Counted from the stretch's first letter, positions 23,751-32,562 are shown. The stretch is DNA of 43,620 nt from Candidatus Termititenax aidoneus (GCA_003864455.1 BGZN01000010.1:1-43620); one strand, 5' to 3'. Notes: generated from the letters alone by a model not told the origin. Translations and numbers: made by a program.

Positions 23751-25074
23751 GACTATCGCCGCTATTGCCACTCCGCCGGGAACTGGAGGGGTGGCGATAG
23801 TGCGCATTTCCGGGCCGGACGCTTTTGCGGTAGCGGCCAAAATATCCAGTGTGAAAAAATTTGACAAAAACACCATAAAACCCTGTGTTTTATTTGAACT
23901 TAACACTAAAACCGTTCTTGATAAAGGATTGCTTTCCGTTTTTAAAGCGCCTAACTCTTATACCGGAGAAAATGTAGTAGAAATTAACTGTCATGGTTCG
24001 TATTACTTGACACAAAAGCTTCTGACAGAGGTTTTAAAAGCCGGAGCGCATTTAGCGGAAGCCGGTGAGTTTACCAAAAGAGCTTTTTTGGCCGGGAAGC
24101 TAGACTTAACGCAGGTTGAAGCGGTAGCGGACACCATTTCCGCAGGTAGCGACTTGTCTTTAAATCTTGCTTTACGGCATTTAGAAGGCGATGTTCAGCA
24201 AAAAATCCGGCAAATTCGCGGCGAGTTTTTGCAAATCTTGAGCGAGATAGAGGCGGCGCTGGATTATCCCGACGAAATAGCCGACCCCTCGCCGGAAAAA
24301 ATCCGCGCCCTGCTCAAAAACGCGCAAAAAACTTTCGCGCAATTATTAGAGGACAGCGCCAGGGGCTTGCTCATAAAATCCGGCGCGGTTATCGCTCTGG
24401 TCGGCCGCCCCAACACCGGCAAGTCCTCGCTTTTTAACGCGCTGCTCAAACACAACAAAGCGATAGTAACCGCGACGCCCGGCACGACGCGTGACGCGCT
24501 GGAGGCCGAAGCGCAAATTAATGGACTGCGCGTTACGCTCGTCGATACAGCCGGCTTGCGCGAAACGCAGGACGCGGTGGAAAAACTCGGCGTGGAGCGC
24601 AGCCGCGCGCATTTGCAAACAGCCGATCTTGTGCTGGCCGTATTTGACGCGGCTTCCGGCGCGGCGGCGGAAGATCGGAAAATTTTGGAATATCTCCGCG
24701 GCCGTCCACAGTTGCGTGTGGCCAACAAAATGGACTTGTCAGAAAAAGTGGACATTCCCGATATCATTCCGGTATCTGCCAAAACCGGCCAAAATCTTGA
24801 CTTGCTGGCCGCAAAAATTTTAGAAAAACTTGACCTGCGCCGCGTGGACTTTAGCAAAAATATTTACATTAGCTCCCTGCGCCAAAAAGACCAGCTCATT
24901 CGCGCGGCGCAAATTTTGGCCAAAACTCTGGACGCGTTGGAGACTGTCGATTATTTGGATGTGCTCGCGCCGCATCTCCAAGGGATCGTTGCCGTTCTCG
25001 GCGAAATCACCGGCGATGCGGTGTCCGACGAAATCATTGAGCAAATTTTCGCCAATTTTTGTGTGGGAAAATAA
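23743..25074 (+). CDS. mnmE: MnmE tRNA modification GTPase
   Basis: A 443-residue protein starting with GTG at 23743 (NKTIAAIATPPGTGGVAIVR). The N-terminal folate-binding domain, NCHGSYYLTQKLL and EAGEFTKRAFLAGKLDLTQV are typical. The G domain has GRPNTGKSSLFNALL, GTTRD, DTAGL and NKMD. The C-terminal residue motif FCVGK supplies the needed cysteine. With MnmG (36898-38790) it builds the 5-substituent on wobble uridine. The segment 23850-24190 is more AT-rich than the rest. Confidence 0.96.
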   Translation: MNKTIAAIATPPGTGGVAIVRISGPDAFAVAAKISSVKKFDKNTIKPCVLFELNTKTVLDKGLLSVFKAPNSYTGENVVEINCHGSYYLTQKLLTEVLKAGAHLAEAGEFTKRAFLAGKLDLTQVEAVADTISAGSDLSLNLALRHLEGDVQQKIRQIRGEFLQILSEIEAALDYPDEIADPSPEKIRALLKNAQKTFAQLLEDSARGLLIKSGAVIALVGRPNTGKSSLFNALLKHNKAIVTATPGTTRDALEAEAQINGLRVTLVDTAGLRETQDAVEKLGVERSRAHLQTADLVLAVFDAASGAAAEDRKILEYLRGRPQLRVANKMDLSEKVDIPDIIPVSAKTGQNLDLLAAKILEKLDLRRVDFSKNIYISSLRQKDQLIRAAQILAKTLDALETVDYLDVLAPHLQGIVAVLGEITGDAVSDEIIEQIFANFCVGK

Positions 25075-25101
25075 CCGCCAGCAGGAATTATCCCTTAGCG
25101 T

Positions 25102-25410
25102 TTACAGCGCCACTACTGTAATCCCCGCATTGTATTTATTGAAATCGCGGTCTTTAGCCAATTCGGGACAGGCCGTCAGGATAGCTCGGCCTTCCTCGGC
25201 AAAAAGCTCGAATTTATCACCGGCGCAAAATTTATACCGCCCGCGTAAAAATTCCGGCAATTCAGCGCGGATCTTTCCGCAGCCGTGAATTATTTTTACC
25301 GCTTTACAGCCGCGCCGTTTGGCCGAAAGCAAGGCTTGCTCCACCAGTACAAGCGCTTCGTCCACGGTCGGCCGGTAAGGATGCAGGTCAAAACGCTTGA
25401 TTTTTAACAT
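25102..25410 (-). CDS. Smr-domain protein
   Basis: A 102-residue protein: the FDLHPYRPTVDEALVLVEQA opening and VKIIHGCGKIRAELPEFL match the small MutS-related (Smr) domain, a nuclease-type fold; DLHP and HGCG are its key motifs. Stand-alone Smr proteins act as nickases or in ribosome rescue in other species. It converges with mnmE. Confidence 0.82.
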   Translation of the reverse strand: MLKIKRFDLHPYRPTVDEALVLVEQALLSAKRRGCKAVKIIHGCGKIRAELPEFLRGRYKFCAGDKFELFAEEGRAILTACPELAKDRDFNKYNAGITVVAL

Positions 25411-25630
25411 TTTCCTTATTTTATCGGTCTGCTTTTAAATATTCAAGCAAATTTCTTAAAGCAAAGTTATTCCAATTATAAACCACTTATCCACAAAAAT
25501 GCGTTCGTTTTGTATGGTTAAGCGTTAAGCATTGCTTTTTTAAGCGTTATTTTGTGGAAAACAAGTTAATAACGCGTATAACTTTACAGTTTATGCACGA
25601 TTTCGCGCACTGATTATGCAGGAAAAATGG
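25411..25630. other. AT-rich intergenic region with DnaA-type boxes; candidate oriC (or part)
   Basis: A consensus DnaA box TTATCCACA lies at 25487-25495, and TGTGGAAAA (one mismatch to the complement) at 25553-25561. The 10-mer TTAAGCGTTA occurs twice (25518-25527, 25540-25549). The stretch is AT-rich between Smr and miaB. With only one perfect box the call is tentative; dnaA is not next to it. Confidence 0.4.
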
Positions 25631-26677
25631 TTACTTATTTACTTTCTTTAAAGAATTTATGCACGAATTTAATCTGTTCAAGCGCTCGTCTATCACCTTT
25701 TGTTCCAGCGGCGGCATTTTGGCGGCGGCAGTGCCGGCGCGCGCGGAAAATCCAGCGGTGTTCACGCGGGAAAATCCGGCCGTTCGCACCAATTCATAAG
25801 TGTCCTGAAATTCCGCGTCTGTCTCGTCTGGAAAACCGACAATAATATCTGTGGAGATTTTGGCCGACGGAATGCGCGCGCGGATCTTCGCGAGCAGCGT
25901 CAGATAATGTTTGATAGTGTAGCCTCTGTTCATCAATTGCAAAACGCGGTCGTTGCCGTGCTGCACCGGCAAATGAATTTCGCGGTCGATTTTGGCCTGG
26001 CGCGCGATGACCGAAATAAGTTCGTCGCTCATGTCTTTGGGGTGAGACGTCAAAAAAGCGAGCTTCGGCACGGCGGTACATTTTTGCAATACTAATTCCA
26101 GCAATTGCGGAAAAGAAATTTTTTGTCCCTGAAATTCTCCGGCGTAAGAATTGACATTTTGTCCCAGCAAAAATAAAACTTCGCGCCGGCTAAAATCGAT
26201 TTGCTGTATTTCCGCGAGTATTTCCTCAGCGCCGCGGCTGCGCTCGTGTCCGCGCGCGTATGGCACGATGCAGTAGGCGCAGTAATTGTCGCAGCCCTGC
26301 ATGATCGTTACCCACGCTTCCGGCGAATCCGCGCGGCGCGGCGGATAACGGCGGGCTTCTTCAATTTCCAAAAAGCCGTCGAGAAATGGCGCGCGTTTTT
26401 TTATTTCTGCTTTATTGCACGCGGGCATACAGCCGGCGAGAAAAATCTTTTGGTCGAGATTTTTTGTCCTGCGCAGATAATTAAAATTTTCGAGCTGGCC
26501 ATAGACACGCCGCTCGGCTTTGTCGCGCACCGCGCAGGTGTTGAGAACCAAAATATTCGCGGCTTCCGGATTGTCCGCCGGCTGACAGCCGTTAAATTCC
26601 AGCAAGCCGGCCAAATGTTCGCTGTCGTTTTTATTCATCTGGCAGCCGAAAGTGATGATGTGATAAGTTTCGGGCAT
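25631..26677 (-). CDS. miaB: MiaB-type tRNA methylthiotransferase lacking the TRAM domain
   Basis: A 348-residue radical SAM enzyme. The N-terminal cluster cysteines are in FGCQMNKNDSE, NTCAVRD and AGCMP. The radical SAM CxxxCxxC is CDNYCAYC, followed by IVPYARGHERSRGAEEI. IHLPVQHGND and STDIIVGFPDET are typical of MiaB. The usual 60-70 residue C-terminal TRAM domain is missing: the protein ends after RLNRLNSCINSLKKVNK. It should thiomethylate i6A37 of tRNA; loss of TRAM may change tRNA binding. It ends at the candidate oriC gap. Confidence 0.88.
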   Translation of the reverse strand: MPETYHIITFGCQMNKNDSEHLAGLLEFNGCQPADNPEAANILVLNTCAVRDKAERRVYGQLENFNYLRRTKNLDQKIFLAGCMPACNKAEIKKRAPFLDGFLEIEEARRYPPRRADSPEAWVTIMQGCDNYCAYCIVPYARGHERSRGAEEILAEIQQIDFSRREVLFLLGQNVNSYAGEFQGQKISFPQLLELVLQKCTAVPKLAFLTSHPKDMSDELISVIARQAKIDREIHLPVQHGNDRVLQLMNRGYTIKHYLTLLAKIRARIPSAKISTDIIVGFPDETDAEFQDTYELVRTAGFSRVNTAGFSARAGTAAAKMPPLEQKVIDERLNRLNSCINSLKKVNK

Positions 26678-26713
26678 ACGCGATTTTAACACGTATGCCC
26701 GTTGTGAAAAGAA

Positions 26714-26878
26714 TTAAATCCGCGGCGTGTAAACAAACTCTTCCAGACGCTTGTGCTCCAGAGCGGTTTCCACCCACTCGGCCTTTTGCGCGGCGGCCTG
26801 AATCAAACGCACTTTCTCACGCAGGGACGGCCGTTCGGCCATCAAATTCATGCGGTCATTGAACGCGCTGTAAATCAT
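26714..26878 (-). CDS. Small hypothetical protein behind a G-run ribosome site
   Basis: A 54-residue frame: MIYSAFNDRMNLMAERPSLR, EKVRLIQAAAQKAEWVETAL, ending EEFVYTPRI. The start follows GGGGGG (complement of 26886-26891), a ribosome site like that of the fiber genes. It is probably helical. No family recognised. Confidence 0.55.
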   Translation of the reverse strand: MIYSAFNDRMNLMAERPSLREKVRLIQAAAQKAEWVETALEHKRLEEFVYTPRI

Positions 26879-27194
26879 TTTTATTCCCCCCTTCCCTTTC
26901 CGCTGGAGAAAGTAGAAAGAAATATACCAAGATTTTTCGATGTTTTGGGGGAAAAGTGTTCAAAAATGAGCAGTTTGGCTGAGTTTTTCCTGAAATCAGG
27001 CCAGAAACGATTTCGGTCAAATCTTTACCAACAAATAAAAATGGACTATACTTACTTTTATGTTTGATAAAAATAATTCTGCAACTACCCCCCCCCCCCC
27101 GCAAGTTTCATAATAGAGACACAAAGAATCTAGATTGTTTTAATTTTCGCTATGTAAAATATTTCTGGACATTTTCATTTTTAGGGCTGGCTGC
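26879..27194. other. Non-coding gap upstream of the acyltransferase operon
   Basis: This 316-bp stretch has no supportable gene. It holds the C13 tract described separately and an AT-rich segment before 27195 that should contain the promoter. I find no clear -35/-10 pair. Confidence 0.6.
27088..27100. repeat. C13 homopolymer tract upstream of a surface acetylation operon
   Basis: Thirteen consecutive C residues, 94 bp upstream of the MBOAT gene. On the minus strand the run is followed by tagttgcag, resembling the ribosome site and start of the gene at 36708 (gggggtagttatgcag), so it may also mark a decayed gene start. Runs of this length slip readily during replication. Confidence 0.9.
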
Positions 27195-28733
27195 ATGAAT
27201 TTCAATTCCCTGCAGTTTTGGCTGTTTTTTCCGTCTGTTACGCTAATTTATTTTGTAATAACTGTTAAGAATCATAAATATAGCAATATATTTTCTCAAT
27301 TATTTTTGCTGGCAGTTTCTCTATTTTTTTACGCCTGTTGGAATCCCTACTATCTCCTACTCATTATTATCTCTGTGGCCGTTACTTGGCTGTCGGGTAT
27401 ATTAATGGAAAACAATGACCAGAAAACTGGGCAAATCATTTTAGCCTTATCTCTAATTATAAATTTGGCGATACTTTTCTTTTTTAAGTATTACAATTTC
27501 TTTGCCGACACGTTGGCCGGCTTATCGGCAACTGTTCATTTTCCATATCTAAATGTTCTCTTGCCGGTTGGCATTTCATTCTATACTTTCCAAGCGCTGG
27601 GTTACTCGTTGGATGTTTTTTACGGCAAGGTCAAAGCAGAAAAGAGTTTTTTGAATTATGCTCTTTTTGTAACATTTTTCCCGCAACTTGTTGCCGGTCC
27701 CATAGAACGCACCGTCAATCTTTTGCCGCAATTTAAGACAAATCATAAATTTAGTTACAAAACAGCGGTTTTCGGTCTGCGCTTAGCCGCTTGGGGACTG
27801 TTCAAAAAAATAGTGATTGCTGACAGCTTGGCTCTATATGTGAATACTGTTTACAGCGAGCCGTCCATCTATCCAGCAACAACGCTATTATTGGCTACTT
27901 TCTTTTTTGCGTTTCAGATTTACTGTGATTTTTCGGGTTACTCCGATATTGCTATCGGCACAGCAAACGTCTTGGGATTTAAGTTAATGACTAATTTTCA
28001 GCGGCCGTATTTCTCCCGCTCAATTACAGAGTTTTGGCGGCGCTGGCATATTTCGTTATCAACTTGGTTGAAAGATTATCTGTACATTCCATTAGGCGGC
28101 AATCGCAAAGGATTGCTCCGTAAAAATCTGAACTTGTTAATTACATTTTTGATCTCCGGCTTGTGGCACGGAGCGGCTTGGCATTTTGTGTTTTGGGGCG
28201 GTTTGCACGGCTGTTATCAGATTGCAGGACGCGCTTCATCAAACTGGTTGACGAGTATTAGAAATAAAATTGGCCTGTCCGACGGCAAGCCAATTACTTT
28301 GCTAACCCAAATAGTTTTTACATTTATATTGGTCTGTTTTGCCTGGGTATTTTTCCGTGCCGAAAGCATGAAAGACGCATTGTGGATCTGCCAAAAATTT
28401 CTGGCTCTGCCGCAAGAAATACTGCTGCACTTAAAAAACATTTTTCAAATAGGCCTGGCGGATACACTGCGTTTCGCCTTTCAACTAGGTGGTATAGCTC
28501 CTACTATTGTTAAGAGTTTTGGTTTAAGGAGCTGGGTGTTCTCATTGTTCTTGATAGTTTTCCTAATGGCCGGTGATTCCTGGACAGACAACGCAACGCC
28601 AGCCAGCGAGAAAATCACCTGCTGGCCGTTGGTTGTTCGTTGGGCGGTGTATTACACAATTGTCGGCTTTATAATTTATTCCATAATAAGCAACTATCAA
28701 TCCGCCTCGCCATTTATTTATTTTACTTTTTAG
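27195..28733 (+). CDS. MBOAT-family O-acyltransferase (AlgI-like)
   Basis: A 512-residue multispanning membrane protein. The AlgI/DltB-like features are LPVGISFYTFQALGYSLDVF, FVTFFPQLVAGPIER, CDFSGYSDIAIG, FWRRWHISLSTWLKDYLYIP and the active histidine in SGLWHGAAWHFVFWG. It should move acetyl groups across the membrane to a polysaccharide. The next gene, 8 bp downstream, encodes a membrane-anchored SGNH protein, the standard partner for transfer to glycan. The substrate is unknown. Confidence 0.92.
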   Translation: MNFNSLQFWLFFPSVTLIYFVITVKNHKYSNIFSQLFLLAVSLFFYACWNPYYLLLIIISVAVTWLSGILMENNDQKTGQIILALSLIINLAILFFFKYYNFFADTLAGLSATVHFPYLNVLLPVGISFYTFQALGYSLDVFYGKVKAEKSFLNYALFVTFFPQLVAGPIERTVNLLPQFKTNHKFSYKTAVFGLRLAAWGLFKKIVIADSLALYVNTVYSEPSIYPATTLLLATFFFAFQIYCDFSGYSDIAIGTANVLGFKLMTNFQRPYFSRSITEFWRRWHISLSTWLKDYLYIPLGGNRKGLLRKNLNLLITFLISGLWHGAAWHFVFWGGLHGCYQIAGRASSNWLTSIRNKIGLSDGKPITLLTQIVFTFILVCFAWVFFRAESMKDALWICQKFLALPQEILLHLKNIFQIGLADTLRFAFQLGGIAPTIVKSFGLRSWVFSLFLIVFLMAGDSWTDNATPASEKITCWPLVVRWAVYYTIVGFIIYSIISNYQSASPFIYFTF

Positions 28734-28741
28734 GATAAACC

Positions 28742-29653
28742 ATGAAAAAACTCTTGCTTAAATTAATGTTGTTATTTTTACCATTTTTGCTTTTTTTAAC
28801 AATTCTCGTGTTCTGGGCAACATATAGTTATAGCTATCACCTAGCCATTCTCGATAAATACCAGATGCTTAAAAACACAACAAGTCCGAAACTTGTTCTA
28901 GTAGGCGGTTCAAATTTGGCTTTTGGCATAGACAGTCAATTATTAGAAAAAGAATTACAAATTCCGGTGGTGAATACGGGTGTGAGTGCTGGTTTTGGTT
29001 TGGGGCGTATGCTTGACAGCGTTCTGCCCTTTCTTAATTCTGGCGATATTTTACTTATCAGTCCAGAATATTCTTTGTTCTCGAATGCCTGGAATGGAGA
29101 TACCGCGGCTTGTGAACTGATTTTTGCTGCCCGCCAGTACCATTTGCTTATTCACCCTGGATATTATGATTTTCCAAAAGATTTTTTGAAATATATTTCA
29201 GATAGATCATCAGTTCGTTTTTTCACCCAGACTGAGCCGGCTAGTGTTGATGCATATACCCGTGATGGATTTAACCAGCATGGTGATTATATCAAACATT
29301 TAAATAAGGAAGCTAAAGAATTTTCCGCTCTTGGCCGCGCGGGTGAAGCAAATAAAAGATATATTAATCGTTTTTTTCGTTTTGTAGACAAAATCTCCGC
29401 CCGTGGCGTGTTTGTTCTTTTGACCTATCCGCCGTTTGCGTCCGCATCTTTTAACAATTCAAGACAGCTCATACAAGAATTAGATAAGTTATTTAAAGCC
29501 AAAGAAAATCTTGTTGTAATTTCTAGTCCTAGTGAATATTTTTTGGATGAAAGCTTCTTTTATGATTCGCCATATCATTTAAATGCCGCCGGACGAAAAA
29601 TAAGAACAACCCACTTAATAAAGGACTTGCATAAATTTATTGATAATCAATAA
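28742..29653 (+). CDS. Membrane-anchored SGNH-type acyl transferase/esterase partner
   Basis: A 303-residue protein with an N-terminal membrane anchor (residues 8-28). VLVGGSNLAFGIDS contains the nucleophile serine in a GxS motif, and SPYHLNAAGRK gives the C-terminal catalytic histidine block (DSPYHLN). This fits an AlgJ/AlgX- or PatB-like SGNH protein working outside the membrane on acetyl groups delivered by the MBOAT protein. Sequence similarity to named families is low, so the fold is inferred from motifs and context. Confidence 0.75.
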   Translation: MKKLLLKLMLLFLPFLLFLTILVFWATYSYSYHLAILDKYQMLKNTTSPKLVLVGGSNLAFGIDSQLLEKELQIPVVNTGVSAGFGLGRMLDSVLPFLNSGDILLISPEYSLFSNAWNGDTAACELIFAARQYHLLIHPGYYDFPKDFLKYISDRSSVRFFTQTEPASVDAYTRDGFNQHGDYIKHLNKEAKEFSALGRAGEANKRYINRFFRFVDKISARGVFVLLTYPPFASASFNNSRQLIQELDKLFKAKENLVVISSPSEYFLDESFFYDSPYHLNAAGRKIRTTHLIKDLHKFIDNQ

Positions 29654-29661
29654 TTTCAAAG

Positions 29662-30582
29662 CTATATCACCTCATTAGTCAACAAAAGTGTATAAATTCT
29701 ATCCAGTTCGTCATGCGAAAAATACCTTATAGTGATGACGCCATTTTGTTTATCTCCACTCAACTCGACTTTTGTGGCAAATTTTGCGGTTAATTTTTGT
29801 TCTATACCTATTAACTCATCTGGTTTTGTTGTTTCGTTTTTGTTAACCTGTTTAGTTTTGGTTTTTTTGGCTGTTAAGTTTTCCGCATCTCTTACATTAA
29901 GCTTGTTCTGTATTATTTTTTTCCAAACCCGAAGTTGTTCAATAACATTTCCCGCCGCCAAAATCGCCCGCGCATGGCCGGCTGTAATTTCATTTTGGCA
30001 CAAAGAGTCCTTGACTTCCCGCGGCAAGTCATTCAAGCGCAGAGTATTGGCCACAGAGGAGCGGGCTTTGCCGACTTTTTCGGCCACCTGCTCCTGCGTC
30101 AGACTAAATTCCTTCATTAACAACGCGTATGACTCGGCTTCTTCCAGAGCGTTCAGCCCCTCGCGCTGCACATTTTCGATAATCGACTGTTCGAGCGACA
30201 CTTCATCGCTAAGACCCTTGACCACCACCGGCACTTTGTCGAGACCCGCCTGCTGCGACGCGCGCCAGCGCCGTTCCCCGGCTACCAGTTCATATTTATT
30301 TTCTTTTTTGCGCACAATGAGCGGCTCAATAACTCCGTGTATTTTGATCGACGCGGCCAATTCCGCCAGCGCGTCCGGCGCAAAACTCTTACGCGGCTGG
30401 CGCGGATTTGGCACAATCTCCGTAACGGAAATATGCAAAATACTGCGGCCAAAAAGCGGCTGAATTCTGCCGTCGGTTTTGCTCAAAGACGCGGCGACAT
30501 TTTCCGCCTCTTTTTGCGCAGAACCGCCTGTGGACTGCAACAGCGCGCCCAAACCCTTGCCCAAACCTCTATTAATAGCCAT
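29662..30582 (-). CDS. parB: ParB chromosome partitioning CTPase
   Basis: A 306-residue ParB: the N-terminal ParA-interaction peptide MAINRGLGKGLGALL, the CTP-binding box PRQPRKSF and GERRWRASQQAGLDKVPVVV, ENVQREGLNALEEA, the parS-binding helix-turn-helix LTQEQVAEKVGKARSSVANT, and a C-terminal dimer domain. It binds parS (31485, 33059) and spreads on DNA. Overlaps parA by 11 bp. The last third is AT-rich compared with the first. Confidence 0.95.
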   Translation of the reverse strand: MAINRGLGKGLGALLQSTGGSAQKEAENVAASLSKTDGRIQPLFGRSILHISVTEIVPNPRQPRKSFAPDALAELAASIKIHGVIEPLIVRKKENKYELVAGERRWRASQQAGLDKVPVVVKGLSDEVSLEQSIIENVQREGLNALEEAESYALLMKEFSLTQEQVAEKVGKARSSVANTLRLNDLPREVKDSLCQNEITAGHARAILAAGNVIEQLRVWKKIIQNKLNVRDAENLTAKKTKTKQVNKNETTKPDELIGIEQKLTAKFATKVELSGDKQNGVITIRYFSHDELDRIYTLLLTNEVI

Positions 30583-31336
30583 GCGCGATTAACTCCTTTG
30601 CCAAATTTTCGTACGCGTCCGCACCTTTGGATTTGCCGGCGTACACCGAGATCGGCTGTCCGTAGCTTGGCGCTTCGCTGATGCGCACATTGCGCGGGAT
30701 CACAGTTTTAAAAACTTTGTCGCCGAGATGCCGGCGCGCCTCCTCGACTACCTGCCGGCTGAGCGCGGTGCGCGGATCGTGCATAGTCAGCACAATGCCT
30801 TCGATGTCCAGCGCGGGATTTATTTTGTCTTTGATCATCGCCAGCGTGGTCATCAAGCGTGTCAAGCCCTCCAGCGCAAAAAACTCGCATTGCACCGGCA
30901 CTAGAATACGCGTCGCGGCGACCAGCGCGTTGAGCGTGAGCAGTCCCAGCGACGGAGGACAATCGATCAAAATAAAATCATAGCCGTCCTGCACCGCGGC
31001 CAGCGCGTTTTTCAAATGTCTTTCGCGGCCGTCCTCGCTCATCAACTCGGCTTCGACGCCGGCCAGATCCGGCGAGCACGGCAATATATGCAGATTTTTC
31101 ACCGAAGTTGGATACAAAACTTCCAGCGCGTCTTTGCGCCCGAGATACAAATCGTAAAGAGAGTATTCTATTTTATTCTCGTCAATGCCGACGCCGCTTG
31201 TGGAATTGGCTTGCGGGTCTGTGTCAATCAGCAGCACCGCTTTGCCGGATTCCGCCAGCGCCGTGCCGAGATTAATAGCCGTGGTCGTTTTGCCGACGCC
31301 GCCCTTTTGATTGACTATCGCGAAAATCGTACCCAT
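30572..31336 (-). CDS. parA: ParA/Soj chromosome partitioning ATPase
   Basis: A 254-residue ATPase: deviant Walker A KGGVGKTTTAINLG, LLIDTDPQANSTSG, FILIDCPPSLGLLTLNAL, VQCEFFALEGL and IPRNVRISEAPSYGQPIS. It forms a nucleoid gradient that segregates the ParB-parS complex. It is first in the parAB operon. Confidence 0.96.
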   Translation of the reverse strand: MGTIFAIVNQKGGVGKTTTAINLGTALAESGKAVLLIDTDPQANSTSGVGIDENKIEYSLYDLYLGRKDALEVLYPTSVKNLHILPCSPDLAGVEAELMSEDGRERHLKNALAAVQDGYDFILIDCPPSLGLLTLNALVAATRILVPVQCEFFALEGLTRLMTTLAMIKDKINPALDIEGIVLTMHDPRTALSRQVVEEARRHLGDKVFKTVIPRNVRISEAPSYGQPISVYAGKSKGADAYENLAKELIAHGY

Positions 31337-31484
31337 GAACGCTTACTATACTACAAACCCGTTTTTTTTGCAAAATGCCCGCGTCTTGCCGCCCGGAGCT
31401 TTTACGAAAATTCGGCTTATTCATACCAAAAAACGAAGCGCGTTCGCCATGGATTCCGCAAATATTTGGCCTGAATTTAACTGT

Positions 31485-31500
31485 TGTTTCACGTGGAACT
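31485..31500. promoter_or_regulatory. parS-like site
   Basis: TGTTTCACGTGGAACT differs at two positions from the consensus TGTTTCACGTGAAACA. It lies 149 bp upstream of parA, where parS sites are commonly found. Confidence 0.7.
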
Positions 31501-31579
31501 TCTTCACATTCATATCCTTTCTTTCCTCTTGCTTTGCATAGACCTTTTTTGTTAAAATATCCAAATAGCACATTTTTTT

Positions 31580-31587
31580 GGGGGGGG
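31580..31587. repeat. G8 run serving as ribosome site of the next gene
   Basis: Eight G residues sit 5 nt before the ATG at 31593, directly after a T7 run. Length changes here would alter the Shine-Dalgarno region. Confidence 0.6.
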
Positions 31588-31592
31588 TAAGC

Positions 31593-31919
31593 ATGTACAG
31601 AAAATTGCACGCTCATTATGATGAACTTGGTGAGATAATCCACAAACTTATAGACTATCCGCAAACCAGCGCCGTTCTTGACTCTATTGACACGTTACAC
31701 AATTATCGCAAGCGGTTGGCCGGCAGGATATTTCCAGGCTTGCCGGAAAAGCGGTTGATTGCGCGGCATATTCCGCCAAACATTCCGGCGGCTGCCACAG
31801 CGCGACCGGCCGACCAGCCAGCAGACAACGTAGTCAATCCGCATTCACAGTATTTCTGGCATTTGCCTCATTTATCTCTGGCCGCGATTTCTTTTGATTT
31901 TGAGCAATCTTTAAAGTAG
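31593..31919 (+). CDS. Hypothetical protein
   Basis: A 108-residue protein starting MYRKLHAHYDELGEIIHKLI. The first half looks helical; the second has a proline- and alanine-rich stretch (PPNIPAAATARPADQPA). No family recognised. Start chosen at the ATG just past the G8 run. It lies between parA and an acetyltransferase gene. Confidence 0.55.
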   Translation: MYRKLHAHYDELGEIIHKLIDYPQTSAVLDSIDTLHNYRKRLAGRIFPGLPEKRLIARHIPPNIPAAATARPADQPADNVVNPHSQYFWHLPHLSLAAISFDFEQSLK

Positions 31920-31954
31920 TTCCGCGCGCGCCATTTTTGGTATATACTATATCT

Positions 31955-32464
31955 ATGCCGAATGAAAAAATTTCCCTGCGCCGCGGCACTGAAGCCGATG
32001 CGGAATTATTGCTGGAATTTATCCGCGCTCTGGCGGAATACGAGCACTTGATTGTATCTTCTGACGCGGAGATTTTGCGCCGAGATGTTTTCCTCGATAA
32101 ACGCGCTGAGGCAGTTTTTGCAGAGATCGCCGGCCAGCCCGTAGGTATGGCTTTATTTTTCTTCACCTACTCGACATTTTCCGGCCGTAAAGTCATTTAT
32201 CTGGAGGATATTTTCGTCAAAGATGCTTTTCGCGGACAGGGCATCGGCAAGGAATTGCTGTGTTATGTCGCGCGTCTGGCTGTGGAACAAAATTGCGATA
32301 GGCTGGATTGGGCAGCTTTGTCCTGGAATAAGCCAGCTCAAGATTTTTACCAAAAGCTCGGCGCTGTGCCGCTGCAGGGCTGGGATAGATATTTTCTGTA
32401 CGGCGAGGCCTTGCAGAAATTGGCAGGCTGTCCGACAGGCTCAGGGAACACTACCGGACACTGA
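31955..32464 (+). CDS. GNAT-family N-acetyltransferase
   Basis: A 169-residue protein: ISLRRGTEADAELLLEFIRA, VIYLEDIFVKDAFRGQGIGK with the acetyl-CoA loop (RGQGIGK), ELLCYVARLAVEQ and LDWAALSWNKPAQDFYQKLG. It resembles diamine/spermidine-type GNAT enzymes (YLEDIFV, W-N-PA-FY). The last 10-12 residues (CPTGSGNTTGH) are encoded by the interspersed repeat that starts at 32432, so the original C-terminus was replaced. Confidence 0.88.
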   Translation: MPNEKISLRRGTEADAELLLEFIRALAEYEHLIVSSDAEILRRDVFLDKRAEAVFAEIAGQPVGMALFFFTYSTFSGRKVIYLEDIFVKDAFRGQGIGKELLCYVARLAVEQNCDRLDWAALSWNKPAQDFYQKLGAVPLQGWDRYFLYGEALQKLAGCPTGSGNTTGH

Positions 32465-32537
32465 GCTTGTCGAAGTGTCGGAATCGTTACGTTCCCTTCG
32501 ACAAGCTCAGGGCAAGCCTTTGGCAGGCTCAGGGAAC
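32432..32537. repeat. Interspersed GACAAGCTCAGGG-type repeat cluster 1
   Basis: Units such as gacaggctcagggaac, ctgagcttgtcgaagtg and ttcgacaagctcagggcaag alternate in both orientations and form short inverted repeats. The type is widespread in bacterial genomes. It runs from the end of the acetyltransferase gene to the GIY-YIG gene. Confidence 0.85.
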
Positions 32538-32562
32538 AAAGTTTTTTTAAAAAGGATCGGAT

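Noticed and set aside
26856-27104. Minus-strand frame starting in the C13 tract
   Set aside because: The start is a glycine run from the homopolymer and the rest has no recognisable features; it overlaps the better-supported 54-residue gene in another frame.
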